Positions 12,880 through 24,900 of a stretch of 64,000 bases of DNA are shown here, piece by piece (positions within the stretch are counted from its first letter, which is position 1; each line of letters starts with the position of its first letter). The notes below the pieces were generated by a model. That model was not told the origin of the DNA. It did not search any database and worked only from the letters and a program-made list of their open reading frames with translations. This stretch comes from Haemonchus contortus (Eukaryota; Nematoda; Chromadorea; Rhabditida; Trichostrongylidae). A program made the position numbers and the translations under genes. Location: contig LS997566.1 of assembly GCA_000469685.2 (NCBI GenBank), forward strand, positions 7,422,491-7,486,490. Direction: 5' to 3'.

Positions 12880-15800
12880 ATGCTACTTTGGGTTTTTACC
12901 ATTTTTCTATCAGTGACTGCCCGGCAGTACCTTCCAATAAATCGTATCCCTAAATGGAAAACAATAGACCCCAATTATGGACCGGATTACGGCCAACCGG
13001 AACAGATCCATCTGTCCATGGGAGGTAAAGCTTGTTGGTTTCGCTGCTTTGCCAGTTAGATGTGTTCCCTCAAGTCTAGGTTTTAAAAGACAAGTACTGA
13101 AAGTTTGTTCGATTTTAGCCTCCCCAACAGAAATGGTTGTCACCTGGCTGACATTTGATGACACGGAGAAGTCATTGGTACACTACGGACTGATTACTGA
13201 TAAGAAGTTAGGGCAGGTAAGAAATCGTGTCAACAAAGAGTTTTTTATTTGATTACATTTTTACCGCTTCTGTGTAGGCCCATTTGGTAGAAAAAAGGAA
13301 TTATCGCTACCATCCCCCATTCTCCGTTTTGACTAGGATCGTCCTAGAAGGGATATCTTTGTGACGGATCTGCAATGAACTTGAGAAGTTCGTATGTCCT
13401 TACCAATCGATTTTCCCATTATCGCAATGTTAGGAATCGATAGTTCCGGGTACTGTAATATTCTGTAAGGCTGATGGTATCAAACAGTTGAAAATTCAAG
13501 TGTTCTTGTGAGCAAAAGTGAAAATAATTACAGTTGTGGCTCTTGATGGTTATGTGCTTACTAGTTGGGTTTCCCTTATCCCACGTGAGAAGTAGGATTT
13601 TGAATTATTGCCTTCTGGGTCATCAGAAGTTTTAAAGTGGGTGCTCCCCTTGGAATTTTCTGTGCACTGCGCAAAACAATGGGTAACAATTACCGTAATA
13701 GTCAATCCCTGGTTGAGCTGTAGGCAGAAATACGGAAAACTTACGGTCCTCAGAAGTCCTCCCCGGAACTAAGTTGTGAATGGTAACTTTCCACAAATGA
13801 ATTAGGGATGGGAAACTTCTTCATCCCCCCCCCCCCTCTCCAACGTTTAACTAAAAACTCAACTCCCCAGCAATCGCCTGATAAATTTTATTTTGATCAC
13901 TTTCAGGTTGCTGAAGGGCTGTGCAGCCTGTTCGTCGACACACCGAAAACTCCCAAGAAGCGTTATATCCATCGGGTTACTCTTTCAGGACTGGTGCCAG
14001 GAAAAACATATCGTAGGTTACTGTAACCTTGAGGAAAAAGCAATCTAGAAGTGTACGGTGTGCTCAATGCATATTAAACTGAGGAAACCGAGAAATAGTC
14101 GATGTCACGGTAGTCTTGGAAATCTGAGGGATGTTCTGTTCCTGCTCGTATACTGACCCCATGTTTTACGTTACTGCTTCGACGAGAAGTTCCCCTTCAT
14201 CAGTCCGCCAAGTGGAACATACTGATTCCTTCAAGTAACCGCTTTGGCCCCCACAAAAGCCTATAGAGTAGAAGAATGATGTGTCTGGGGTAGATCTACA
14301 CTAATGCGAAAAACATTTTGCTGCCGTTCTGTGATGGATTTGACAAGCTGTTTAGCTCGCTCGATGGCTTAGGAGGAGTAGACGGTGTTCATGTTGGCAC
14401 TGTTGTCCTTTCTAGTGAGTTTTTTTTTCCAATTCACAGGCTCTTCAGAGGAGGCTCAACCGTTCCCTATGCGATATTGATACGGGACTTAATCGTTAGA
14501 CCATTTACGTGATGACGACGTAAGCTCCACTGCCTCTTCTCACCTGGTGTAAGCTGCACACTGCGACAAATATGCATCAGTTGCGTGCGTAGGCAAAGTA
14601 GGGGTATCAGAGGCCTTGAGCTGAAAGGAATTCTGCCCAGAATATTCTAGGGATTTCCTGGAAAGCCAAGCCATTAGCGGCTTCTAAAAAATCGCTTTTA
14701 AAAAAAATCATTGAAAATCAAATTTTGAATAAAGGAATATATTCTGGTAATAGCTAAGCAACAACAGCGAAATCCTTCCATTGTCCTTTGTTACAGAATA
14801 TCGTGTGGGCAGTGAACATGGATGGAGTGCACTATACAAGTTTACTGCATTGACTCCACGACAGGACGGTGGCTATGAGATTGCCGTCTTCGGAGATTTG
14901 GGTAATCAAAATGCTCGATCACTAGCGAAACTTCAACAAATGGCTCAAGACGGTGATATCGACATGGTAATGCACGTAGGTATGTGAGCCTGAAAAACTT
15001 TGAGCTCGAAAGTTCGGTAGATGAGGCCTTTTAGCTGTTTGGTGAAAGATGGTTCAGTTGCGAAAATCTGTAGAAATACAGATAGTGTAGCCATAGCACT
15101 CTTGCTACAGGTATACAGCCTCTGGTCGGGTTTTGCCCAGAATAGCCTTTTTGCGATCATTTTATCAAAGTAGAGTATAGTCTGAGAGAATTGAAGGAGA
15201 ATGGCATTACACACACCTACATATAAAAAAGCAAAAATTCTATTTTTTCCAAATGTTAGAGGCGGTTCTGTAATGGAGTCTGGTGCGTGGCGCAATCAAT
15301 CTCCTCCACTATTGGCTTGCCCTCCTTTGAACAAAGTGCCATGCCATTGTATGGAGTAACCACTTGATCACTCTGTCGAAAATCCCCTTTTCTAGCTGAA
15401 ACACCAGAAATATATGCCATTAAGGTGATTTCGCCTACAACCTTGACACCGATGATGGACGGGTTGGTGATGAGTTCCTGCGGCAGATAGAGACAGTTGC
15501 TGCTTATGTGCCATATATGACGACCGTTGGAAACCATGAGGTTCTCCATCCAGTAACGTGGGGCTTTGAGCCCATCAAACAATACTGTCAATTTTCAGGC
15601 AGCATACAATTTTTCTCACTATGTTAATCGTTTTACGATGCCAAACTCGGAGCATAACCACTTTTACAGGTCGGTCCATTTCCTTCATTGACAGAATTCA
15701 ACGTCTCCATAGGCTCTGTTTCTGTTTGGGATGTTACCTATTGTAGGGAATTTCACCTTTTGTAAAATGTTTTCCTTTCCTTTTTAAAGATCCCTTATTT

Positions 15801-18800
15801 CCGAACATGTATGATTACGCTCTTATGGATAGCTGTGATCAGAAAGCGCGTTGTGACCGAGCTTTTGCTTGAGCTCCTCCATAAGCGGTCCCCATAGGAA
15901 CGTTCAAATTTCTCATGATTCTTCTATGAAAACAATGGAAACCATGACACCGTTGACGAGTTAATCTATTACCTACTTCAGCTTCGACTTGGGGAAAGCG
16001 CATTTTGTCATTTTCTCTACGGAGTTCTACTTTTCCACTGAATATGGATGGAATCAAATTCAAAACCAATGGAATTGGTTGATCAGTGACCTTACGGTAG
16101 GTGATGGTCTTGGATATGTATGAATCGGGGTCTAAATCTAGAAAGTATGCGCTGAAGCTCCTATTGTAACAGACTGATTACTGGAGGACTACTGCAGCGT
16201 CTGCAGGTTTTATAATATTTGGCCGGTTTTGCAAATATTTTTGCGATTTCCAAGGAAAAATGAAGCGTTTCTCACTAAGACTTGAGACTGGGCTATATTT
16301 GCTTACATTTTTTTATTGAATAAATGTCAAATAAGTTTTTATCAATTAGGTAATTATCAATGTTTTATTTCAAGGCAGCAAACAAGAACAGAGCTAATGT
16401 GCCGTGGATATTGACATTTGGCCATCGGCCGATGTACTGCTCAGATTTCGATGGAGATGATTGTACAAAGTACGAATCCATAGTGAGTTATTTGATGGGC
16501 TGTTTGATTGGCTGTATATTTTTTCGCTACTGCACCACTTTTTTATTTTTATTTTATTTTCACCTGCTTTGCCTACTTTGGTTGGACTTAGTAACTTTAT
16601 TTTGCTGATTGTTTATAAAATTCCCCAGGTCGGTAAGCCTATGATAAGAAAAATGCATGGAGCTGTGTCGCTTGTGCGGCAGTGGGTGTTAGCGAAGCTA
16701 GATCAGAGTAAGACCGTAATATGTGCGGTAGCGATACAGTCTCGAAATTCTGGGTTAAAGCTCGGAAGTGGTGAGTTCCGTGTTGGGGAGGAAGAGTAGG
16801 AAGGGCAGGAGTAGGGATGGTGATTTGAGGGGAGCGGCATTCACAATGACGACGAGCGGATTCGAGGGGAGACCATGATTTGGTCTAGGTGGACTGGGAG
16901 TTGTGACAGTAAGGCAGGGTTTCTAAGTGTCCACAGCTACACGTGAATATGATTCGAAGTATTGCTCGAGCTGTAGTCTTTCAGATACGTACTGGCCTAC
17001 CGAGAACACATGCATATGGTCTCGAGAAGCTATTCTATGAATACGGTGTTGATGTAGAAATCTGGGCTCACGAGCACACCTACGAACGAATGTGGCCAGT
17101 CTACAATCGAACAGTAAATTTTTTATAACTTCTTCATTTGCATAGCTTTTCCATCATAGTTTGATGATGTGCTGGCTGAGCCTACCAAAAAGAATTGTTT
17201 CGGCTATTCAGCGGGCTCCATAGGGTTTTTTGGAAGTGTCCTAGCTCCAAGCACTAATCTTTCTGTCTAACAATGACAAGGTTTAATGAGAGTGTCAAGA
17301 GAAAGTTAACTAATTATCAATTAAGGATCTGTCATTTTCAGGTATACAACGGCACTGCATCTCCCTATAAGAATCCCCACGCTCCAGTCCATATCGTTTC
17401 AGGATCAGCTGTAAGTTTCGAGCATTTCTTAGCAGGTGCAGGATGCTTCCACTCATTCTGAACTTTCGTTATTGAGGGTTGCCGAGAAAATACAGACACA
17501 TTCATAACTCATCCTGGTCCATGGAGTGCCGTACGATCTACGGACTATGGTTTCGGAATTCTCAGAGTTCGCAACGCTACTCATATCCACTTCAGACAAG
17601 TAGCCGCTGCTAAGGTATAGTTGTGAAAGCTACGTTTACCACGATATGATCAATTTGGGAAAGGTCTGAATTATGCGATTATGAGTTGACAGAGCATTCG
17701 CTGGAGAACTCGAAGAAGTTGCAAGCATGAGTTGAAAGCTTTACGATTTGCGCAGAAAAAATGAACATCTGTTTCCACCTGAGAATATTCTCAATTTTGT
17801 CATCCTGTGTAGAAACGACTACCTAGCTACGCCCACAAAACAGTAGCGGTATCCACTATTACCTGTATCACCTGTATCATCTGTAGTCTCGTTGCTCATC
17901 AGTTTCCTCAAGCAGGTACCGGTAATGTTCCCATTCGTCCCTTTCGCGAGTCAACCCGTTTCTCATATACATATACAGTAGCGCTCAAAAGTATTCGGCG
18001 AAATGCTAACTCCAATTGTAATTTTCAGTCATAAATCCTTTCCTACTGGATCTAATCAAGCGAAATTTCAATATGTGTAGCATGGGCGTAGTGTGAGTAT
18101 TTACCACTATTAACCTGCAATCTGATCTTGTTCCAGATATCCAAGAGGGCTTGCATAAAAAACCAACTGGAAATAAGAATGGTGGTACTTCTGGGAGTCC
18201 TTTCCTTTTTGCCATGTCTTAAATGTACGAGCACTAATGTCGAACCCAGAAGAGAAGAAAAACGTACACAAGGTCGGAATAACTGCAGACGTCAGAAACT
18301 TGCTTTCAGCACAGTCTACAAACGCTTCCCTATTAGAATGTTGATATGGCTGTTTTGCAGTCAAGTAGTGTTGGACGGTGTAAAATATGCTTCGGCTGAA
18401 CATATCAAAATTTCATGTGACTTGCTCCACTGGGAAAAAAGTTACGGCAAGTTAAAGTTGGCCGAATACTTTCGAGCGCTACTGTATCGTTTTGGTTAGA
18501 TTTAGTCTCAATCCGATCTTTCCATAAACGAATGCTGACTCTCCAAATTTAGCCGGCATTCAGTATTCGACATAATAGGTTCTTTATTGAGATTAGCTCA
18601 AAAGAAATATCACTCCGATTATTTATTTATTATATACATGGCTGTTTGTTCATTTACTCTTTTATTGCAGGATGAAATCCAGGATGATTTTTGGATCGAG
18701 AAACACCCAAAGCATTCATATAAGCATATTCATCGCAGGTAAATTTTACCACCTTCGAATAACCATGGTATGCGGTATCGAATATATTCACTGGAGGGAC

Positions 18801-18914
18801 TATTAATAATTCAGGAAGCAACTGAAGGCAACATACGTACCAATGTCATATTGTCATAGGCAAGATGAATGCTATGAGATCAATCCAGAAGCCAATTTTC
18901 TTGAACTGGATTAG
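12880..18914 (+). CDS. Secreted purple acid phosphatase (long, ACP7-like), 13 exons, 481 aa
   Basis: Metallophosphoesterase expected to hydrolyse phosphomonoesters at acid pH with a two-metal centre, in a secretory or lysosomal compartment. Exons: 12880-13024, 13119-13216, 13907-14012, 14797-14979, 15425-15540, 15599-15669, 15982-16096, 16375-16482, 16985-17113, 17342-17410, 17477-17614, 18671-18738, 18815-18914. They join in phase to 1446 bp with no internal stop. Residues 1-14 (MLLWVFTIFLSVTA) form a signal peptide. An N-terminal PAP beta-sandwich domain follows (SPTEMVVTW near residue 50), then the catalytic domain with all metal blocks: GDLG 149-152, GDFAY 178-182, GNHE 213-216, GHRPMY 294-299, and AHEH 342-345 within WAHEHTYERMWP. 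A PAP C-terminal domain ends the protein. Length fits animal long PAPs. The donor of exon 5 (GAG|GTTCTC) is non-optimal but required by phase and homology. Looks functional. Confidence 0.93.
17976..18484. mobile_element. Tc1-like non-autonomous element in phosphatase intron 11
   Basis: Terminal inverted repeats CAGTAGCGCTCAAAAGTATT(CGGC) at 17976-17999 and 18461-18484 differ at one base. Both ends are flanked by TA (17974-17975, 18485-18486), the target duplication of Tc1/mariner elements. The 509-bp interior has one 123-codon open frame but no recognisable transposase motif, so I treat it as a MITE-like deletion derivative. It sits inside the phosphatase intron between exons 11 and 12. Confidence 0.85.
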
Positions 18915-20731
18915 GTAGTGAGTTTGCCAGTTATTTTCTCTCCTTATTTCCTTTATCTCCTGGAACCTTACTGTGAATTGCCAGCAATCCTTAACTTGAT
19001 GCTAGTGGGCCATCGAAATGAATTGTTTTTCGAAGAAGGAAATCATTCCATTGCATACCGTAGTGTTTTTGCCCTGGCTGGCGCGGGTGCTCGGTAATCT
19101 TCTTCATAATTGACGAGGCGACGTGACTCACGTCGTGCAGCCCGAGGCCACACAGAGCGGTAATTTGAGCGAATCGCAAAGTATGTGCTGTTCGTATTCT
19201 ATTCAAACCCTATATTGATTTTGGACCGAAACGTGGGCACACAGAGACAAAAGGGCGTGCTGCACATGTACCATGTGAAGCATGCGGTACGCAATGGGTT
19301 GCGATACTCTGTGATCTGAGTGACTGCCCTGCTAACTTGCTGATTTCTGGCTTCACTCCAAACATTGCTTTTTAAGAGAAAAAACGGCAGAATCACTCAG
19401 GATTCCTAGCATTTTCTCGAAGTGAACAGAACCTTCTCGGCATAGAATTTGGATGTTACATCCTGCTTTACCTTCCTACGAAGTCCTCAGCTTGAAGTGT
19501 CAGTAATAGTGTCTCTAGATCAACTACGACCTTAACTTGTCGCTTTGTCATCTTAGAGACACAATTACTAGCTCAATGACTGTAACAGCGTTATTACTAC
19601 CGAATGCTCTGCAAAAGATAATTTTGGTTTAATATAGCCATCCAATGGATGCTTCTTGTGACCGTGCACGGAACAAACGCGACTTCACGAAAACGTTCAT
19701 GGCGTAAACAAACAAAACAATAACAAGAAAAGAGAGATCTGAGATATTCAAATGATTAGAGATTGCTGTAAAGCTGACGATGGGGCGAGGCCTGCCACGG
19801 GGTCGGCGAGTGTCGTTGACGGGCTAGGAGGCGTCTCCGGTGCTGCTCTAAGGAATGGAATGGAACGAATATCTAAACAAGATGCCTCATCTATTCATAC
19901 CCCAAAAACCCACGCAACCGAGTTGTTTGCTTCCCTCAAGTCCTCTCTCATAAGGGTGGTCTTACCGTCCTCATGATCGTTGTTGACGTTACATGGCATG
20001 CTTCTCGCGACCCCATGTGGGTCCATCCGACATGATTCACACTTTTTTGATACCACTATTCTACCTTTCTTGTCTTTCTAAGTTATCGAGAAGCTTCGAA
20101 AAGGTGAAAATCATCCACTCAAGAGAGAGGCGGGAGCCACGCTATACCTCGCTAGAGGTATGTTATTAACACCGCTATAACCAAAAATCATCCCCAGCGC
20201 CTAGAAATTTAATCTTATCATGTTGACATCGCAGTTTTTTTATTACGATAAGGGGGCATAGCAAATGTAGAACTCAATCGAGTAAAAGAATGAGTACCTA
20301 TAAATCGAAGTAGACGTTGGCAAACGTTTCCGATAGTGGCACGCTGGAACGCAAAGAGATGCCTTTCTCTTCATATTTTTATTTTCCTTCAGTTTAACAA
20401 CCACGGAAACTCCACGAATGACTGGATTCTCATTCATGTCACACCAGCTTTTATGGAATTTAACGAATTATGCGAGAAAGCTACTTCGTCCGTTCCTGGA
20501 TGTAATCAGTAGGGAATATGAAACTGGGAAAACGCCTTTAGTAGAATACGTATACGTACAGAGATGTCGATGAATTCTTCGAAAAAAAGCAAACAAACAA
20601 TATTTCAAGTGAAGCGTACTTCATTAAATATCACCCTATTTATCTATTTATTTATTTACTCAGCTATTCTGAGCTCTTTCCTGATCATTTGAAACATTCG
20701 TCTTGGCATGTTCTGAACAACGTTGGTAATA
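18915..20731. other. 3' flank of the phosphatase gene, no further gene seen
   Basis: No AATAAA signal is evident within the first 100 bases after the phosphatase stop. Open frames in this stretch are short and unsupported. It ends with a TTTA-rich low-complexity run (about 20638-20663) before the mariner element. Confidence 0.45.
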
Positions 20732-21993
20732 TTAGGTTGAGTCATAAGTCCTCGGACAAATTGGCAATGATAATATTTATCTTACAATTTTTAAACGACA
20801 ATAGCGAATCATTTGAAATATGCCCCATTGGCATCGATGGCCTTCTGCCAATGCTTGGGCAAATCGTATATGCCCTTGCTTTAGAACGCTGAGAGCTGGC
20901 CCTTGGAGAACTGCACCAGTGCCACTTTGATGTCATCGCGGGTTTGAAAGCCCTGACCATTCAGATGACGTTGGAGATGGGGAAAAAGGTGGTAATCCGA
21001 GGGATCCAAGTCTGAGGAACATGGTTGGTGTGGTAAAGTTGTCCTGCCGAAATTCGTCAGTTCAGTTTTGGTCGTTCTTGCAGTGTGAGGGTGAACGTTG
21101 TCGTGCTGGAAGTGAACTTTGTGCTGCTGTGGAAGTGTAGCTTCGGGATTCGCCTTCAAATTCTTCAGTTGCGTAATGTAGACGTGTGCGGTCACTGTGC
21201 ATCCTTCATCTAGCAGCTCCCATTATTCGACACTGTGAGCGCTCCACCAGAATCAGAGCATAACCTCCTTGGCGTCTACGTTGGGTTTGGGGGAGTCTTC
21301 TGCATGCGCACCTTTGTCAATCCATTGAGCACGCCGGTGAACGTTAGAGTATAGGATCGACTTCGCACCCCTGGGGACTAGGCCCTCGAGCCACGTGTGG
21401 TGCCCTTCAGCGTGAGGAGAGAAAGTGCCACGTCGTCGCGGCGGTCTATGTCATACTGCTTCAAAGCATGAGGCATCTATGAACCGAGCTCTCGCCCCCT
21501 GTCGATTGACTTCAATTCACGAAGAACTGTGAACTGACTCCCCAAGGGTGACCGCCAGTTCACGAGTAGTTTGATGCGGATTGGCTTCCACCTGGCTCCG
21601 TAGCACCTTCAAATCCAACTTCATTGAGCGTCCCGGACGGTCTTCATTTTCGACGGAATAGTCGCCCGATGTGAACTTCTGGTGCCACTTGTAAATTGTA
21701 CACGTCCTGCTTGTGAACGTCCTTCATACCTCTTTCGATTGCCGCGGGTTCATGGCCAGATAAAAAAATAAATATGATGGTGTTGCGGATGTGGAGTTGC
21801 GACGGTTTGAAATCATGAGGCATAGTTGCTGGAAAGGAAATAGTTAGGTGCCTTCTTCAGTATGCATTTGAAAGAGCTTTCCATACTCTATCTAACATTG
21901 CTTCGCACGTTCATTTTCGTCACCTCTTTCAAGAGTTATGATCGCTAGAAGTCATCACTATCATTTTGTCCGAGGACTTATGACTCAACCTGA
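20732..21993 (-). mobile_element. Mariner element, near full length, inactive
   Basis: The 1262-bp element is bounded by terminal inverted repeats TTAGGTTGAGTCATAAGTCC(TCGGACAAA), almost identical at both ends (one A/G difference at the outer right end), and flanked by the TA target duplication (20730-20731, 21994-21995). It contains a mariner transposase coding region on the minus strand, listed separately. Size and structure match the mariner family (about 1.3 kb, one gene). Confidence 0.92.
20881..21823 (-). pseudogene. Broken mariner transposase
   Basis: Starting at an ATG at 21823 (MPHDFKPSQLHIRNTIIFIF) the minus strand encodes a mariner-type DD34D transposase: an N-terminal helix-turn-helix region, a middle part with WIDKGAHAEDSPKPNVDAKE, and a C-terminal part HFQHDNVHPHTARTTKTEL followed by SSDLDPSDYHLFPHL. 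These match the HDNARPH and SPDLxPSDY(H)LF blocks of the family. It is broken by several in-frame stops (for instance soon after the HTH start, and between the middle block and the YITQL segment) and frame changes. Only the last 104 codons (20881-21195) remain in one frame. It cannot produce active transposase. Confidence 0.88.
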
Positions 21994-24900
21994 TACTTGC
22001 CTCATTGATTCCTTCCCAAGCAGACGATACTGCCGCCTTAAGCTCTTTTACGCTGTTGTATGCCGATTGTTTCAGTGAACACGTCAAACCTAAACCTTCA
22101 AGTTTCAAATGGGGTCACAGGGAGAAGAACATACTGGTCCTTGCACTTTTCTGGCGCCATAACATTTTTAACACCAATAGCATTCAACCATTTCTCAAAA
22201 AAAAACACGGCACCTTTACTCAGCGGTGTTGAGTGCTCAGGCAGAGACCTTTTCTCAAGATCTCTTGTGTTAGATGCTCATTGGTCGGATGGAAAGCCAC
22301 ATGATATTCTTGAGCCCAGTAGGCTCATCAGAGCATGAGTGTGCAAGAGGAATAACTGAAACGATTAAAGCTATCCTTCTGTCGGGCTGAGTAATCTTTC
22401 TATTAATGATGGGGAATGGCTGAGCTAACAAGCGATATCTCCGCTAATGTGCCCTGCAACGTGGAGAATCCTTTACCAAGACTGTTCTTCCTCCATACGA
22501 ACATTAATAACATTATTGCAAAGAGGAATGGTGACAGAATATTTGAGAGAAGAGCAAACTATGACCGATGCAGATATTACCGTCAAAGTTTGAACTGACC
22601 TAGGTGTCCACATACTTATGGTGCAAAGAAGAAAATTCAATTGAAATTCTTTGCTCTGGTGAAACATTTTTACCTATCCAGCATACATCTCATAATCTAT
22701 CGCTCAGACAGACCTAAAAAGAAAGATTTTTGTAGCGAAAAACCTTCTAGAAAACTTCTAAAAATGCTTCTGCTTTTGGTATACGTATAGGATGGGTTTA
22801 GTTACTTCTGCTGCGCCTGACGGGCTGGAAAATCACAATGCTCTGGAATGACGCCTGTTTAAACAAAATTTCATATTTATATTATTTCACCTGTATGGGT
22901 TCTACACTTTGCAATGAAAATGGTAGGAAAGGAAGGCGATGTACTATTATTCTGGGACGATTTTTTTTTGATGGAGTATCTCTGTTCTCTAGATCTGGAG
23001 CAGTGAGGAAAGCATCAAGACGTCTAGGACAGGGCTTCCCACAATACTTTTCATAAAAGCCTAACTCGAGCAAATTCCTGCAAATTGATTTTTGAGATAT
23101 TTTCCGTAAGCATACCAGCACTCGCGGGTGTAGGGCCGGTCAATCAAGATCGGTATTGAGCCGCAAAGCTGTAAGCAGTTCTGTTAAAATTCATCCTGAC
23201 TAGTTCTTTCTTAAGCGCTGTTATTTTGCCACAGAGCGCGATGTCTCGCAGGGTTGGTGAGGCATACAGATGAGCCGGTCAGCCAGTACTGGCATCGAAC
23301 CTTGAGCTGTTCTGTTATTATTGTGTTGACTTGATCTGTTGTGACTTGACGCAAGGCCGAACTTCTGTTCACAACTTTCAAACCGTGAAATGACAGTTTA
23401 AAAAATAACATGCCCAAGCATATAATGACACGTGTCTTGCAGAATTGCGGTCCAGTGCCTATGAAGGCTGACCAACTCGTTATCTCTGTCCTCATTCTTC
23501 ACATCTTTATTTGTTTATTCGTTTATTTGTTTATACGCTGAACAAGGTAGACGTGAGAAATACATAGCAGCACCTATAAAACCTCATACAACTATATAAA
23601 ACTCAGCAATTCATTCTTCACAAGCCGTGCATATAAGCAGGGGAGAAAAGTCCTACCAATTTATTCCTCCACCACTCTATTCATTTTGATCCTACTGATA
23701 TCTGTGAGGAAATATTTTATTGGTGTCTGATTTTTGATGTCATTCTGCAGTTCTTTTAAATGAACGCTTAAATCCATACCAACGGAAAGTTGTCAGCTGT
23801 TCCATCCCTTTTGCCAAATTCCTTTTTATTATGCTACGTCACACGTGCTGACGCTGGTCAATGGGACAATGGCTTGATGGGATAATGGGGAGAGTGTGCT
23901 GTTATGATTTTGGTTGAATGGGGCGGAAGAACGATTATACCCATTGGAACGGTTCAGTCAAAGTTTAATTCAGAAAGACTTCAGAGTTCTCGTTTCTCTC
24001 TCGTTGTTCCACTACTTCAGTTTACTCTCAGTCACTACGATGAACATTGCTCTCAGTCAGTGTGATGAAACACAATAAAAATGACAATGAACTAAGGAAG
24101 CGTCGTATTTGTATCAGATTGCTATCGTTCGTTAATGAACAGAAAATAGTGAAAAAAAAGATTCCCGCTCAAGGTGGATTACAGTGAAGTGTACACGAAA
24201 GCTGGTCACAAAGACTCGGATTCCTCAGATTCTCACCATCTACTTTCAGTGCCTCAGTTTAGCTTCAAAAAAAGATGAAAGAGTTCTACAGCGTAACAAT
24301 AAATCAAGTATGAGATACAATAGAGTGCTACTTTTTCCCCTTTCATTGTTTCCCACAAAGAGGAAGAGCAACGCCAATAAGTTAAATACTGCAGAATATT
24401 ATTCGGACAGCCGTCATCCTAATGCATTGTGCTCACCCAGACGACCAGGTGCAGCTGAACTAATCCCTACCTCTATATAAGAGGACAGCTAGAGAAATTC
24501 GCTTCACTCAAAACGCAATGTGTCTTCACTCTGCTGGTTTATCTCCTAGCGGGCCTAGCCGCTCACAGTAAGTGCTTGAAATCTATAGGGTCAAGCTTAT
24601 CACAAAGCTTATCATTTTGAGTGGCTCTGCACATTCGCTTATTCTGCCGGTAAGGTTACCGAACGCAGTAGGCAGTCTATTACCTTTTCTGAGTCAACAA
24701 CAAAAAAATTGCAAGATTTTTTAGATGGGTCAGTCTGGGATGCTTGTTATGTTGCACATTAACCAGGTATGGGATGGCGATTTGGCTAGGGAAGTATTGA
24801 AGCAAACTAGTGGCGACTGCGCCTGTTTTGGGTAATTCGTCTTGGCAACTTAAAATGAATGGGTGTACCGGTACTCTCCCCTAACATTAAGACCTTTAGT

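Noticed and set aside
14945..16069. Minus-strand open frames of 76 to 116 codons across the phosphatase locus
   Set aside because: Shadows of the plus-strand phosphatase exons and introns; no family resemblance.
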